From Pseudomonadales bacterium (lineage in GTDB: Bacteria; Pseudomonadota; Gammaproteobacteria; Pseudomonadales; Azotimanducaceae): DNA of 64,000 nucleotides. The notes beneath the pieces were generated by a model. The model was not told the DNA's origin, did no database searches, and saw nothing but the letters and a program-made list of their open reading frames with translations. Below, one piece after another: positions 10,263 to 18,762 of this stretch; the stretch's first letter is position 1, and the number at the start of each line of letters is the position of its first letter. A program made the position numbers and the translations under genes. The stretch covers positions 62,001-126,000 of the forward strand of contig WTGV01000019.1 in the NCBI GenBank assembly GCA_011525295.1. Reading direction: 5' to 3'.

Positions 10263-10997
10263 CTACGTAGCGTCGATTCCGGAACGTTTTGGATCTGCTA
10301 CCAAGGCAAAGTACTGATACAACCTCGCTAAGTCACCAGCCTCGTCTTTACGCACCAGTAACTTTTCGTTTTGTGGTTCGTCCACGCTCTCTTTTTTCGC
10401 AAGAGATACAGCGTAATGTAGCAGTTGTTGAATCGGACGCGCTGCGAGATTTACCAAGAACAAACCTAAGACAATAGCAACAAGGAACGTGATTGCTAGA
10501 GGCCAAACTTGATTGCCCATAGCACCTTGAATCAGCAAAGAAACATCATCTTGATCTATTAGGATGTGTACGTTTCCGCCCACCCCAGCAAGGATTGGGT
10601 GACTTACTTCAAAGAAGTCGCCCTTCCCTTTAAGTGTACGTTCAATAATACCCCCAGTTGGTTCACTGCTGGAAATCTCTTCTGGAATATTCGGCACAAA
10701 CGTGTGTGCGATTATCTCGTTATGCTCGTCGGTAATGTAGATGTAGCCATTTGATCCGAGGAGCGGTAGCATTTGATCAATCCTCGATTGCAGAGTCGAA
10801 AGATCATTGTTAAGCAAGATATCGACGTTACTGTCAGCAATGGCTTTCGCAATGTTTTGGCTGTTCTCTCGGGTCTCTCGAGTGAGGTCTCGATCAATGG
10901 CTGTTAGCGTTACGATTGCATTGGTGAAACCAAGCACGCCAAACAAGCCGATAACGCCAAATATCGTCCACTGGAATAGTCTCGTAATCTTGATCAT
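10263..10997 (-). CDS. Membrane sensor with periplasmic domain and HAMP-like region, no output domain
   Basis: An N-terminal transmembrane helix (ITRLFQWTIFGVIGLFGVLG), a periplasmic domain of about 130 residues resembling small Cache-type sensors, a second helix (WPLAITFLVAIVLGLFLVN) and a HAMP-like ARPIQQLLHYAVSLAKKE segment follow in order. The protein stops soon after HAMP, without histidine kinase, GGDEF or methyl-accepting domains. The start ATG at 10997 overlaps the stop of the substrate-binding protein (ATGA); an upstream in-frame start would overlap that gene more. Coupling suggests that the binding protein presents ligand to this sensor. It could also be a remnant of a longer receptor. 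Confidence 0.7.
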   Translation of the reverse strand: MIKITRLFQWTIFGVIGLFGVLGFTNAIVTLTAIDRDLTRETRENSQNIAKAIADSNVDILLNNDLSTLQSRIDQMLPLLGSNGYIYITDEHNEIIAHTFVPNIPEEISSSEPTGGIIERTLKGKGDFFEVSHPILAGVGGNVHILIDQDDVSLLIQGAMGNQVWPLAITFLVAIVLGLFLVNLAARPIQQLLHYAVSLAKKESVDEPQNEKLLVRKDEAGDLARLYQYFALVADPKRSGIDAT

Positions 10998-12361
10998 GAG
11001 CTTGCAGCCTCCGACCATCCATTGGAGGCAGCTGTCCAATCATTCAACGGGACGAAGCTGCCGTTTTCAACAATCGTGTAGTACACTCGATCAAGACCCT
11101 GTCGACGGTCTTCGTTAAACGAGACAGTTTCCCCAATACCAAGATCTAGGTCTTGGATAGTGAATACAGCCTGTTCTATTTCTTCACGAGTGGGTTCTGG
11201 TCCGATTCGGGTGAGAATTTCAGTCATCAATTTCGCGTTGAGAAAACCTTCTAAACTCACGAAGCTTCGATCAAACGTTTTGTATTCCTCATCTTCTGAT
11301 GTAACTTCAGAGGGTGCACTCGGCGCGTTCTTGGTCATAAACTCGTCGTACTGCTGAACTCCTGCGAGAGACAAATCGTTATAGCTTGGAACAACTTGGG
11401 AATTGACCAAGAACCGACTGTACTGTTCCGGGTTGTCGTGCGTGTCAGTGATAAGCTTGAGTAAGTTTTCACTACCGACGAATGAGAGATTAGCAATTGG
11501 TACTTGTAGCCCGCCATCGACAGCGTCTCGTAAGAACGCCGCGCACGCAGCATACGCACCGATACAGACTATGGCATCTGGCTTATCGCGCATGAACCAT
11601 TCGACTTGATCTTTCAGGCTCGCGGTATATTGAGTTCCACGAGTGTAAGTGGCTTCCCCGACCATCTTGAGGTTATGTTTCGCCAGTGCTTCACGACATC
11701 CTGCCCATCCACTTCGACCATACGCATCAGCTTGATAGAACACACCGATTTTCTCGCGCCCCACACTGACGAAATTTTCGACCAGTCCGCCGGTTTCTTG
11801 ACGGTAGCTAGCACGTAAGTTAAACGCGAACGGACCATACGGCAGTTGCCGTTGGGGTTGTGCGCCAGTGAAGGGAAAGAACAGTAGGAAATTCTCTTCT
11901 TGGAACTTCTTCAATAGCGGTAGGACTCTGGTGACCGTCGGTGTACCGACATACCCAAAGAGAGCATAAACTTTATCGTCCCGCATCAATTTTGTGGTGT
12001 TATTCACGGCGGGATCGGGTTGGTACCCGTCATCGTACAGTTTTAGCGTGATTTCTCGACCGTGCACGCCGCCTTTCGAATTTACATCCTGAAAGAACGC
12101 CATCGCACCACGATATAACTCAATTCCGAGACCGCGCGACGGCCCTGTGAACGCGGCTGAGGTACCGAGAACGATCTGCGAATCGCTCACGCCATTGACA
12201 AATTCAGAATTAGAGGATTGCGTATTAGAAGACATTTGGGAGAGCTCCTGTGCTCCAAGTTTGTTTGCGCCGAGAGCAAGGACTAGAGGAGACGCTGCTA
12301 ATCCTTTGACTATTGTTCGACGTGTTGGATTGGAAAAACGATCGGTTTTCTTGGTTTTCAT
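10994..12361 (-). CDS. ABC-type substrate-binding protein, branched-chain amino acid (Peripla_BP_6) type, Tat signal
   Basis: The 455-residue protein opens with a twin-arginine signal (NPTRRTIVKGLAASPLVLALG), so export by Tat is likely. The mature part follows the LivJ/UrtA pattern: IVLGTSAAFTGPSRGLGIELYRGAMAFF, GGVHGREITLKLYDDGYQP, then KLMRDDKVYALFGYVGTPT and KIGVFYQADAYGRSG. No permease or ATPase genes adjoin it, so it may feed the sensor gene it overlaps rather than an importer. The ligand is unknown. The 250-base gap upstream (12362-12611) contains no gene and probably holds its promoter. Confidence 0.85.
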   Translation of the reverse strand: MKTKKTDRFSNPTRRTIVKGLAASPLVLALGANKLGAQELSQMSSNTQSSNSEFVNGVSDSQIVLGTSAAFTGPSRGLGIELYRGAMAFFQDVNSKGGVHGREITLKLYDDGYQPDPAVNNTTKLMRDDKVYALFGYVGTPTVTRVLPLLKKFQEENFLLFFPFTGAQPQRQLPYGPFAFNLRASYRQETGGLVENFVSVGREKIGVFYQADAYGRSGWAGCREALAKHNLKMVGEATYTRGTQYTASLKDQVEWFMRDKPDAIVCIGAYAACAAFLRDAVDGGLQVPIANLSFVGSENLLKLITDTHDNPEQYSRFLVNSQVVPSYNDLSLAGVQQYDEFMTKNAPSAPSEVTSEDEEYKTFDRSFVSLEGFLNAKLMTEILTRIGPEPTREEIEQAVFTIQDLDLGIGETVSFNEDRRQGLDRVYYTIVENGSFVPLNDWTAASNGWSEAASS

Positions 12362-12611
12362 GGGACTTCAGTTCCGACGAAGGCCTACTCTGGTGATTGT
12401 GTGCAATGTGCTACCTGTGCCAAACTCCACGGTGTCGAAACGACATTGGTTTTGTGTTTCAAGTAGTCGCACGCGCTTAAACAAAATCAAACAACGATTT
12501 TAATTTAATGGCTTGATTGTAACCTGTCGCTAGCAATTTCTCTTTTACACCCGGCAGGGTTTAGTCATGAATGATCTGTCTAATAGCCACCCATCGACTT
12601 AGATTCTTTGA

Positions 12612-13247
12612 TCAGCTTTCAAAGGTAAAAGATGCTAGATATTTTTTTATTGCTTCAACTGGATCTCGTGCTCTTAGTACTGAAGATAAAACTGCGATTC
12701 CGTGCACACGCTGTTGTTGACATGCATCAACGTTGCTATGGTCAATGCCACCGAGTGCATAGACCGGAACAGAACTTTGTACAACCAACGCGCGAAGCCT
12801 TGCCAGCCCGAGTGGGGTGCTAGCTTTCCACTGAGGTCGAAACACCGGCGCAACCACAATGGAATGTGCGCCGAGTGGTTCGAGGAAATCGAGCTCCGAT
12901 GTCTCGTGAATCGCGATCGATACCCAACTAAGTCCCTCAGTGTAAAGTGTGGGTGTCTCAAGTCGACTTCGTGGTAGATGAACACCGTCATAATCAAGTT
13001 CTGCAGCTACTTGAGCGTCCCCGTTGAGTATCGTTCGCACTGTCGTTGGTAGTATCGATTTGGCTAGTTCAGCCAGTTCACGATACTGAGTAGCTGATTG
13101 ATTGTTTATGCGGATTTGAACTGCGAGTTCATTGTTCCAATCTCTGTTGCTAATTGTTTGGAGTACCTCACACCAACGCTCTGTAGATCCGCAAAATTGA
13201 TAGTCGCAAATCAACATGACATGAGGTAGTGAAAACACTTGAGTCAT
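12612..13247 (-). CDS. TenI-like thiamine phosphate synthase family protein
   Basis: A second TIM-barrel protein of the ThiE/TenI family, 211 residues, directly follows thiE with an ATGA overlap. The family pattern is visible (DGVHLPRSRL, APVFRPQWKASTPLGLARL, VPVYALGGID, GIAVLSSVLRA). Several catalytic positions differ from ThiE: the QFREK motif is replaced by VQIRINN and the NDRADVA strand by NGDAQVA. It more likely acts as a TenI-type thiazole tautomerase or has drifted in function than as a second thiamine phosphate synthase. The N-terminal 30 residues are atypical. Confidence 0.75.
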   Translation of the reverse strand: MTQVFSLPHVMLICDYQFCGSTERWCEVLQTISNRDWNNELAVQIRINNQSATQYRELAELAKSILPTTVRTILNGDAQVAAELDYDGVHLPRSRLETPTLYTEGLSWVSIAIHETSELDFLEPLGAHSIVVAPVFRPQWKASTPLGLARLRALVVQSSVPVYALGGIDHSNVDACQQQRVHGIAVLSSVLRARDPVEAIKKYLASFTFES

Positions 13248-13870
13248 GCGCCTAGAGCGTTCATAAATTCTTGAGTCTGCTTAGCTGGATCGTTGCTGCA
13301 GACGATAGCAGAGAGTACCGCGACTCCCGCAACGCCTGTTGCGAGGACATCGTCAATGTTCTCCAAGGTGATGTTCCCGATCGCGATGACGTCAATCGGG
13401 CTTACCTGACACAGTCTGGTCAAAGCTTCAAGCCCCAAAGGAGGTGCTGGATTCGTTTTTGAATTTGTACCGAACACCGGTCCAACGCCCAAGTAATTGA
13501 AGTGTCGAGCCCAGCTTAGGGAAAAATTTTCAGGATTGTTTAGCGTACCACCGATAATCCGTTCCGGACCCAGTATCTCACGCGCGATTTCCACCGGCAG
13601 GTCGTTTGCTCCAAGATGAACTCCACAATCACCAATCGCGAAGGCGACATCTGCGCGATCGTTTACGATTAGTTGAGTGGCGGTAGATTGTCGGCAAATC
13701 TGATGGAGTGTTTGAGCGGTTGAGAGTAGTTCCTGGGTGTCTTTGGGTCGTTTCTCCCGAAACTGTAGGAAATCTGCACCTACGTCTGCGATTCTTTGGG
13801 CTAATTCTTCGTGGGTGAAGCGTTGCTGGAGCGATTCGTCGGTGATGACATGCAGTAGGGGTCGCGTCAT
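13244..13870 (-). CDS. thiE: Thiamine phosphate synthase ThiE
   Basis: ThiE joins HMP diphosphate to thiazole phosphate to give thiamine phosphate. The protein has the expected motifs in order: FLQFREKRPKD, LIVNDRADVAFAIGDCGVHLGANDLPV, GPVFGTNSKTNPAPPLG, VIAIGNITLEN and GVAVLSAI. I place the start at the ATG at 13870, which overlaps the thiD stop as ATGA. A longer start at 13906 would run into thiD. It is the middle gene of a thiD-thiE-tenI set. Confidence 0.93.
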   Translation of the reverse strand: MTRPLLHVITDESLQQRFTHEELAQRIADVGADFLQFREKRPKDTQELLSTAQTLHQICRQSTATQLIVNDRADVAFAIGDCGVHLGANDLPVEIAREILGPERIIGGTLNNPENFSLSWARHFNYLGVGPVFGTNSKTNPAPPLGLEALTRLCQVSPIDVIAIGNITLENIDDVLATGVAGVAVLSAIVCSNDPAKQTQEFMNALGA

Positions 13871-14670
13871 AGTTCGCTCGCGGCGACCCGAGGGTTCAAC
13901 AGCCAATAGTCAGATTCAACCCGATAGGCATTCGCGATCGCCAAAGTTATGAATCGTTTAGCGTTCTGTATAGCGTCATACAGAGTTAGTTGAGAGGCAA
14001 GTCCGCAGGCGATCGCAGACGCGTAAGTGCACCCGGTACCACGCGGCGAGCGATCCGCAATGAATCTTCCATGTATGTAATACGGAACGCCTTGGTTGCG
14101 TGAATCAAGAAATACATCCATGCCCGGTTCCATTTCCGCATGACCACAGGTGATCAAGACGGCTCGACAGCCCAGTTTTAGAATCTCACTGCCTGCAGCA
14201 ACAATCTCCTCGAGGTTGTTTATGTTTCGGCCTGTTAGGCGTTCAGCTTCACAAATGTTTGGAGTCACGACTGTCGCTAGAGGAAAGAGTTGTTGTACCA
14301 TCGCTTGAATCGATTCTTCTTGGACGAGTAGCTCTCCGCTCGAAGCGCATATGACAGGATCGAGAACGTAAGGTAGAGGTTTGGATTGATCTTGCAAGGC
14401 CGTCACAAGCGCTTGAATGCTAACAGCATTCGGAAGCATTCCACTTTTAGTTGCACCGATTGTGAAGGTAGAAAAGACTGCGTCTAATTGAGCTTGGACG
14501 GTTGTTTCATCGCTGTGTGTGATATGCTGGACGCCATGTTTGTCTTGAGCAGTTATTGCAGTAATAACGCTTAGCGCATGGTGCCCCAAAGCTTCTATGC
14601 AAGAAACGTCTGCTTGATTGCCGGCCCCACCCGAGGAATCCGAGCCCGCGATTGAGACAATAAACGCCAT
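13867..14670 (-). CDS. thiD: Hydroxymethylpyrimidine (phosphate) kinase ThiD
   Basis: ThiD phosphorylates HMP and HMP-P to HMP diphosphate. The ribokinase-fold signatures are clear: SIAGSDSSGGAGNQADVSCIEALG at the N-terminus, TPNICEAERLTG in the middle and DRSPRGTGCTYASAIACGLA near the C-terminal anion hole, with the catalytic Cys/Gly region. The ATG at 14670 starts directly before MAFIVSIAGSD; the longer start at 14715 adds 15 residues that do not fit the family. It heads the minus-strand thiamine set and is divergent from the aminotransferase gene. Confidence 0.94.
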   Translation of the reverse strand: MAFIVSIAGSDSSGGAGNQADVSCIEALGHHALSVITAITAQDKHGVQHITHSDETTVQAQLDAVFSTFTIGATKSGMLPNAVSIQALVTALQDQSKPLPYVLDPVICASSGELLVQEESIQAMVQQLFPLATVVTPNICEAERLTGRNINNLEEIVAAGSEILKLGCRAVLITCGHAEMEPGMDVFLDSRNQGVPYYIHGRFIADRSPRGTGCTYASAIACGLASQLTLYDAIQNAKRFITLAIANAYRVESDYWLLNPRVAASEL

Positions 14671-14764
14671 AATAGTGTTCTCGTATAGATACCGATTCGC
14701 GTACGACCGGAACAACTGATGAGTTGCGCGCGAATGAGATAGCTAATCGGATAACTTAAATTCT

Positions 14765-16156
14765 ATGACTGACCGTTTCCACAACGAATTCGCACCCACA
14801 TCGATTGAAGCGCGGGATTTGCGTTATGTATTTCACCCAACAACGAATCTAGCGGAGTTTCACGAAACAGGACCCTTAATCCGAAAGCGTGCGAAGGGTG
14901 TTTACATCTGGGATGCAACCGGTAAACAATACATAGAGGGAATGGCGGGACTCTGGTGCTCTGCTCTGGGGTATGGTGTCGACGAATTGGTCTCTGTCGC
15001 AGAGAAACAGATGCGGACGTTATCGTATGCACAGTTGTTCGCAGGTGTAACAAACGAACCAAGCGTTTTACTTGCAGAAAAGCTTAGCGCGATTGTCCCA
15101 ATCGATAACGGGCGAGTGTTTTTTGGACAATCAGGATCGGACGCGAACGACACCCAACTCAAACTGTTGTGGCTGTATCACAACGTGATCGGGAAACCCA
15201 AAAAGAAAAAAGTGATCTCACGTTGGGGCGCGTACCACGGGGTAACACTTGGTGCTGGTAGTTTGACGGGATTGCCTGCGTTCCACAAGAATTTTGATCT
15301 CCCAATACCTGGAATCTTGCATACGAGTAACCCTCATCACTACCGATTTGCCGAAGCGGGTGAAAGTGAAGAGGGATTTAGTTCGCGTCTCGCGGCTGAA
15401 TTGGAAGACTTGATTCTGCAAGAAGGACCAGAAACCATAGCCGCCTTTATTGCCGAGCCGGTAATGGGTGCTGGTGGAGTCATTGTTCCCCCCGAGGGAT
15501 ATTTCGCGAAGGTACAGGAAGTATTACAACGCTACGACATTCTGTTTATTGACGATGAGGTAATTTGTGGGTTTGGGAGAACAGGCAAACCATTCGGCTG
15601 CCAAACCATGGATGTCAAACCAACGACAGTAAGTTTGGCCAAAGCACTGTCGAGTGCGTATCTACCCATCAGTTCGGTGGTCGTTCCTGAATTCATGTAC
15701 GAGTCGATTAAGGAAGCAACACGTACCTCTGGTATGTTTGCCCATGGCTTTACTTATACCGGGCATCCTGTGTGTGCAGCAGTAGCTCTCCGAAACATCG
15801 AGATTATGGAGAGACTAGACTTGTTTCAATCGGTAGCGCGGAAAGCAGAAATTTTTCAGGACCGACTGCGTGCGTTCGATGATTTGCCGCTCGTCGGTGA
15901 GGCGCGTGGTATTGGACTGATTGGCGCGATTGAACTCGTCAAACACAAAGACACGAAAGAATCGTTCCCGAAGGACGCAAAAGTTGGTATTTACTGCATG
16001 GAAAGGTGTTTACACCACGGCCTCGTAGTTCGAGCGCTTGGAGATGTTGTCTGTTTCTGCCCACCGCTGGTGATAACGGACGGACAAATCGACGAATTAT
16101 TTACTAAGTTTGAACGAGCGCTACACGAAACAATCGAGAAGTTCGCGGAGGCGTAG
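14765..16156 (+). CDS. Class III omega-aminotransferase (PLP)
   Basis: This 463-residue fold-type I aminotransferase transfers an omega- or beta-amino group, usually to pyruvate. Visible motifs are FFGQSGSDANDTQLKL (phosphate-binding turn), WGAYHGVT, FIDDEVICGFGRTG with the PLP-ring aspartate, and the Schiff-base lysine in TVSLAKALSSAYLPISS. HGFTYTGHPVCAA and EARGIGLIGAIEL are typical of beta-alanine- or taurine-pyruvate-like enzymes. Substrate preference cannot be decided by reading. A malonate-semialdehyde-type dehydrogenase (mmsA) lies 7 kb away and could process a beta-alanine or beta-aminoisobutyrate product, but the two genes are not in one operon. Confidence 0.9.
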   Translation: MTDRFHNEFAPTSIEARDLRYVFHPTTNLAEFHETGPLIRKRAKGVYIWDATGKQYIEGMAGLWCSALGYGVDELVSVAEKQMRTLSYAQLFAGVTNEPSVLLAEKLSAIVPIDNGRVFFGQSGSDANDTQLKLLWLYHNVIGKPKKKKVISRWGAYHGVTLGAGSLTGLPAFHKNFDLPIPGILHTSNPHHYRFAEAGESEEGFSSRLAAELEDLILQEGPETIAAFIAEPVMGAGGVIVPPEGYFAKVQEVLQRYDILFIDDEVICGFGRTGKPFGCQTMDVKPTTVSLAKALSSAYLPISSVVVPEFMYESIKEATRTSGMFAHGFTYTGHPVCAAVALRNIEIMERLDLFQSVARKAEIFQDRLRAFDDLPLVGEARGIGLIGAIELVKHKDTKESFPKDAKVGIYCMERCLHHGLVVRALGDVVCFCPPLVITDGQIDELFTKFERALHETIEKFAEA

Positions 16157-16159
16157 TTA

Positions 16160-16182
16160 GAGCCTACCGTAGAGGCAGGCTC
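16160..16182. terminator. Hairpin between convergent genes
   Basis: GAGCCT (16160-16165) pairs with AGGCTC (16177-16182), with further CC/GG pairing inside. It sits in the 43-base gap between the convergent aminotransferase and ammonium transporter genes. No T-run follows on either strand, so termination is only suggested. Confidence 0.35.
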
Positions 16183-16199
16183 AACCTCTAATCAACTAA

Positions 16200-17606
16200 C
16201 TAATTTGACGCTTCGATCTCTTCTGCATACATCTCGTGATCAATAACTTGGACAAATTCTGGATAGGTCTCCATCCCTAGTTCAGTGACATCTTGTCCGA
16301 GTTCTTCGGTTTCCGCGCTGACTCTCAAGCCAAGGATTAAATCGATGAGATACCAAGCGATCCAGGAAACCACGAAGGTAAACGCGCCTACCACAAGAAT
16401 CCCTACGAGTTGTACCCAGATCTTGGCGTTGGCGTTCGTAAAACAAGCAGCCATCGTACCCCAGACTCCAGCCACCAAGTGTGCTGGGATCGCAGACACG
16501 ACGTCGTCAATCTTAATGGTATCGAACAGGCGCATGGTTACGAGGCAGAGAAAGCCGCCTACTGCTCCGATAAAGATAGCAAGCCAGATCATGTTGTGAA
16601 AATCAGGTGCGGCTGTAATCGCGACGAGACCCGCAATCGCACCGTTTAGCACTGCGAGGAGGCTCATTCGCCCCAGAATCACTTTTGACAGCGCCATGAC
16701 GGTCAAGACCCCTGCGGCTCCAGCCATCACTGTGTTGGCAATAACGTCGCTCATGATGGTCGCGTTGGCTGGGCTATCCATTGCTAACACCGAGCCACCA
16801 TTGAATCCCATCCAACCCAACCAGAGGATCAGAACTCCCAAAGTTACTAAAGGCACATTGGATGGTGGGGTAGGATGTACTGTGCCGTTTTTCCTAAACT
16901 TTCCAATACGTGGCCCGACAATCATAACTCCCGCCAGCGCGGCCCACCCCCCTGTTGAGTGGACAATGGTCGAACCTGCGAAGTCGACAAAGCCTAGTTC
17001 ATAGAGGTAGCCTTCGCCCCAGGTCATCGCGCCGACCACGGGGTAAATGAAGCTGACCAATACAAAGATGAAAGCGAAGAACGACCACAGTCTGACTCGT
17101 TCGGCTAGAGCGCCTGAAACGATCGAAGCCGTGGTCGCGACAAACACCATCTGAAAGAACCAATCGGACATGGTCGAGTAGGATTGTTTCGATAGGAGTT
17201 CGGTACTATTGTTAGCACTGTCGGCGAGCATTGCTACTTCTACTGCCGAAGGACCGTGGCCAAAGCCATTCTGAAACGGTTTACCGATGAAGTGCCACAC
17301 CTCGTTGTACATCAAGTCATAACCGATTATGTAATAAGTGATGCACGCAATAGAGAACAGACCGAGGTTCTTTAAACAAATCACAGATGCGTTCTTGGTA
17401 CGCACCGTGCCGGATTCAAGCATGGTGAACCCAGCACACATCCACATTACCAACACACCCCATATCAGAAACGAAAATGAGTTTAAAACGTATCCTACAT
17501 TAGTGGTTGCTGATATAGGTAACGCGGCGAGACAGAGTACACCGGTCAAGGTTAACACTCGTAGCGTGGTCTTGTTCGGTAGCATATTGCGAAAAGTAGG
17601 AAACAT
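16200..17606 (-). CDS. amtB: Ammonium transporter Amt
   Basis: This 468-residue Amt/MEP/Rh-family channel has a cleavable signal-like N-terminus (VLTLTGVLCLAALPISATT) followed by about 11 transmembrane helices. Signatures include WCAGFTMLESGTVRTKNA-type TM1-2, FFQMVFVATTASIVSGALAERV, DFAGSTIVHSTGGWAALAG with the pore histidine, and LWLGWMGFNGGS. Helices of the second half, including the VVSAIPAHLVAGVWGTMA strand with the second pore histidine, are present. No adjacent glnK is visible. The ATG at 17606 has GGAGG ten bases upstream. Confidence 0.94.
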   Translation of the reverse strand: MFPTFRNMLPNKTTLRVLTLTGVLCLAALPISATTNVGYVLNSFSFLIWGVLVMWMCAGFTMLESGTVRTKNASVICLKNLGLFSIACITYYIIGYDLMYNEVWHFIGKPFQNGFGHGPSAVEVAMLADSANNSTELLSKQSYSTMSDWFFQMVFVATTASIVSGALAERVRLWSFFAFIFVLVSFIYPVVGAMTWGEGYLYELGFVDFAGSTIVHSTGGWAALAGVMIVGPRIGKFRKNGTVHPTPPSNVPLVTLGVLILWLGWMGFNGGSVLAMDSPANATIMSDVIANTVMAGAAGVLTVMALSKVILGRMSLLAVLNGAIAGLVAITAAPDFHNMIWLAIFIGAVGGFLCLVTMRLFDTIKIDDVVSAIPAHLVAGVWGTMAACFTNANAKIWVQLVGILVVGAFTFVVSWIAWYLIDLILGLRVSAETEELGQDVTELGMETYPEFVQVIDHEMYAEEIEASN

Positions 17607-17972
17607 GGACGAACATCCTCCAGGGATTCAATCTGATTGAACGGTCGCGATGGCGACACAGCGAGACGATCGCCACCTGTAGGCCGTAGCTGTACGAAGA
17701 CCGATGATTCGTCTCGGAAAACGAAACGAATCTTTGAGTCATAACAACTAAATTCTAACTAAGTCAAAATTGTTCTGTTTGATGACACACTGTTGCTAAC
17801 AACCTATCTCAGACAAGAGTGTGAATCAGTGGGACGTTAGTGGAGATTTCTTCTTTTGAGAGCAATATGGCATCATGCACAAATCAAGTCGGGTACAAGG
17901 TGGGTTCAGAGGTCTACCTTCGCAGCGGTTCAACTAAAATTCAATTTTTGATGAATCAAAACACTGGCTAGT
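17607..17972. other. Intergenic region between divergent genes
   Basis: This 366-base gap separates the ammonium transporter from the divergent small membrane protein. On the transporter side, TGGCGA (17651-17656) and TCGCCA (17670-17675) form a six-pair stem in the leader. I see no convincing sigma-54 promoter and no coding frame. Confidence 0.5.
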
Positions 17973-18419
17973 ATGAGAAAAGCAGGAAAAATTATCGCCG
18001 CAATCTTCGCGTCTATTTGTATAGTCGCGTCGCTTATTACTGTAGGCGTTGCGCTATTTGCTAAGATTGCGCAAGAGGATCCAGAGGCGTTTAAAGCAGA
18101 TACCTATGAGAGTATGGTCGCAAATGTTTCTGAGTCTGACCGAGAAGATGCCGAGGCTGTCGCACAGCAAGTCATAGACTTTACTTTAGATTTGAATCAC
18201 AAGAAAGTTCTATCTCAGGGCATTGTGGGAGCAATATTGTCGATCATCATTTTGGTTACCGTACTAATTAACTTGCCCAACACGCCGATCGTTACACCTG
18301 CCATCGCCAGTATTGCTTCGTTAGTGGGTGCAATTTATTGCGGTTGGTTAATCATGATTTTCATGGCGGTAACACTCATTGGGAGCGGTCTAGTACTACT
18401 TGCAAATCTGCAAAAGTAG
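17973..18419 (+). CDS. Small membrane protein, function unknown
   Basis: This 148-residue protein has an N-terminal hydrophobic helix (IIAAIFASICIVASLITVGVA), a polar acidic stretch of about 60 residues rich in Glu, Asp and Ala, and two or three further helices (AILSIIILVTVLINL, ASIASLVGAIYCGWLIMIF, VTLIGSGLVLL). The layout resembles DUF4064-type four-helix membrane proteins, but I do not recognise it with certainty. It is monocistronic and lies upstream of the rpoH control region. Confidence 0.65.
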   Translation: MRKAGKIIAAIFASICIVASLITVGVALFAKIAQEDPEAFKADTYESMVANVSESDREDAEAVAQQVIDFTLDLNHKKVLSQGIVGAILSIIILVTVLINLPNTPIVTPAIASIASLVGAIYCGWLIMIFMAVTLIGSGLVLLANLQK

Positions 18420-18690
18420 TTGGTTCATTGACCTATAAATAGTCTATGGCGCACCTTGGCGTCCCAAGGCTCGATAGAAACGTTCGCTATGGTCGAGACT
18501 GCTCACACGACCTCCTTCTTTCGATATTGATACAGGTAACCTGATTCCACAGAATGACTTTCTAAACGTGCGAGATCGAAGTATTTCGAAGTACTTTTGA
18601 AAACGCTTGAGTTTCGACTATCCGCCCTTAGATAGTTAACTGATTCAAGATGTATGCATTGTTTTGCTTTTGGCGGAACTTTTTGGCAAA
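18420..18690. other. Noncoding region upstream of the rpoH operator
   Basis: There is no credible gene between the small membrane protein and the rpoH control sites (270 bases). A direct repeat of TTTTGGC occurs at about 18669 and 18682 immediately before the CIRCE element. Nothing else stands out. Confidence 0.5.
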
Positions 18691-18717
18691 TTAGCACTCA
18701 TAGACAGAGAGTGCTAA
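18691..18717. promoter_or_regulatory. CIRCE operator (HrcA site) upstream of rpoH
   Basis: The sequence is a perfect inverted repeat, TTAGCACTC (18691-18699), nine bases, GAGTGCTAA (18709-18717), identical to the CIRCE consensus bound by the heat-shock repressor HrcA. It lies 46 bases upstream of the rpoH ATG and overlaps the likely promoter. This implies that rpoH is repressed by HrcA when GroE is free and derepressed on heat shock. hrcA itself is not in the window. Confidence 0.93.
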
Positions 18718-18728
18718 ATAAATATAAT
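18701..18728 (+). promoter_or_regulatory. Sigma-70-type promoter of rpoH within CIRCE
   Basis: A -35-like TAGACA (18701-18706) lies in and just beyond the CIRCE spacer, 16 bases before a perfect -10 TATAAT (18723-18728). HrcA bound at CIRCE would cover the -35 and spacer. The start of transcription would fall near 18735, some 28 bases before the rpoH start codon. Confidence 0.65.
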
Positions 18729-18762
18729 ATTTAATGTATTTGCAAAGAAATCAAGTCTATAA

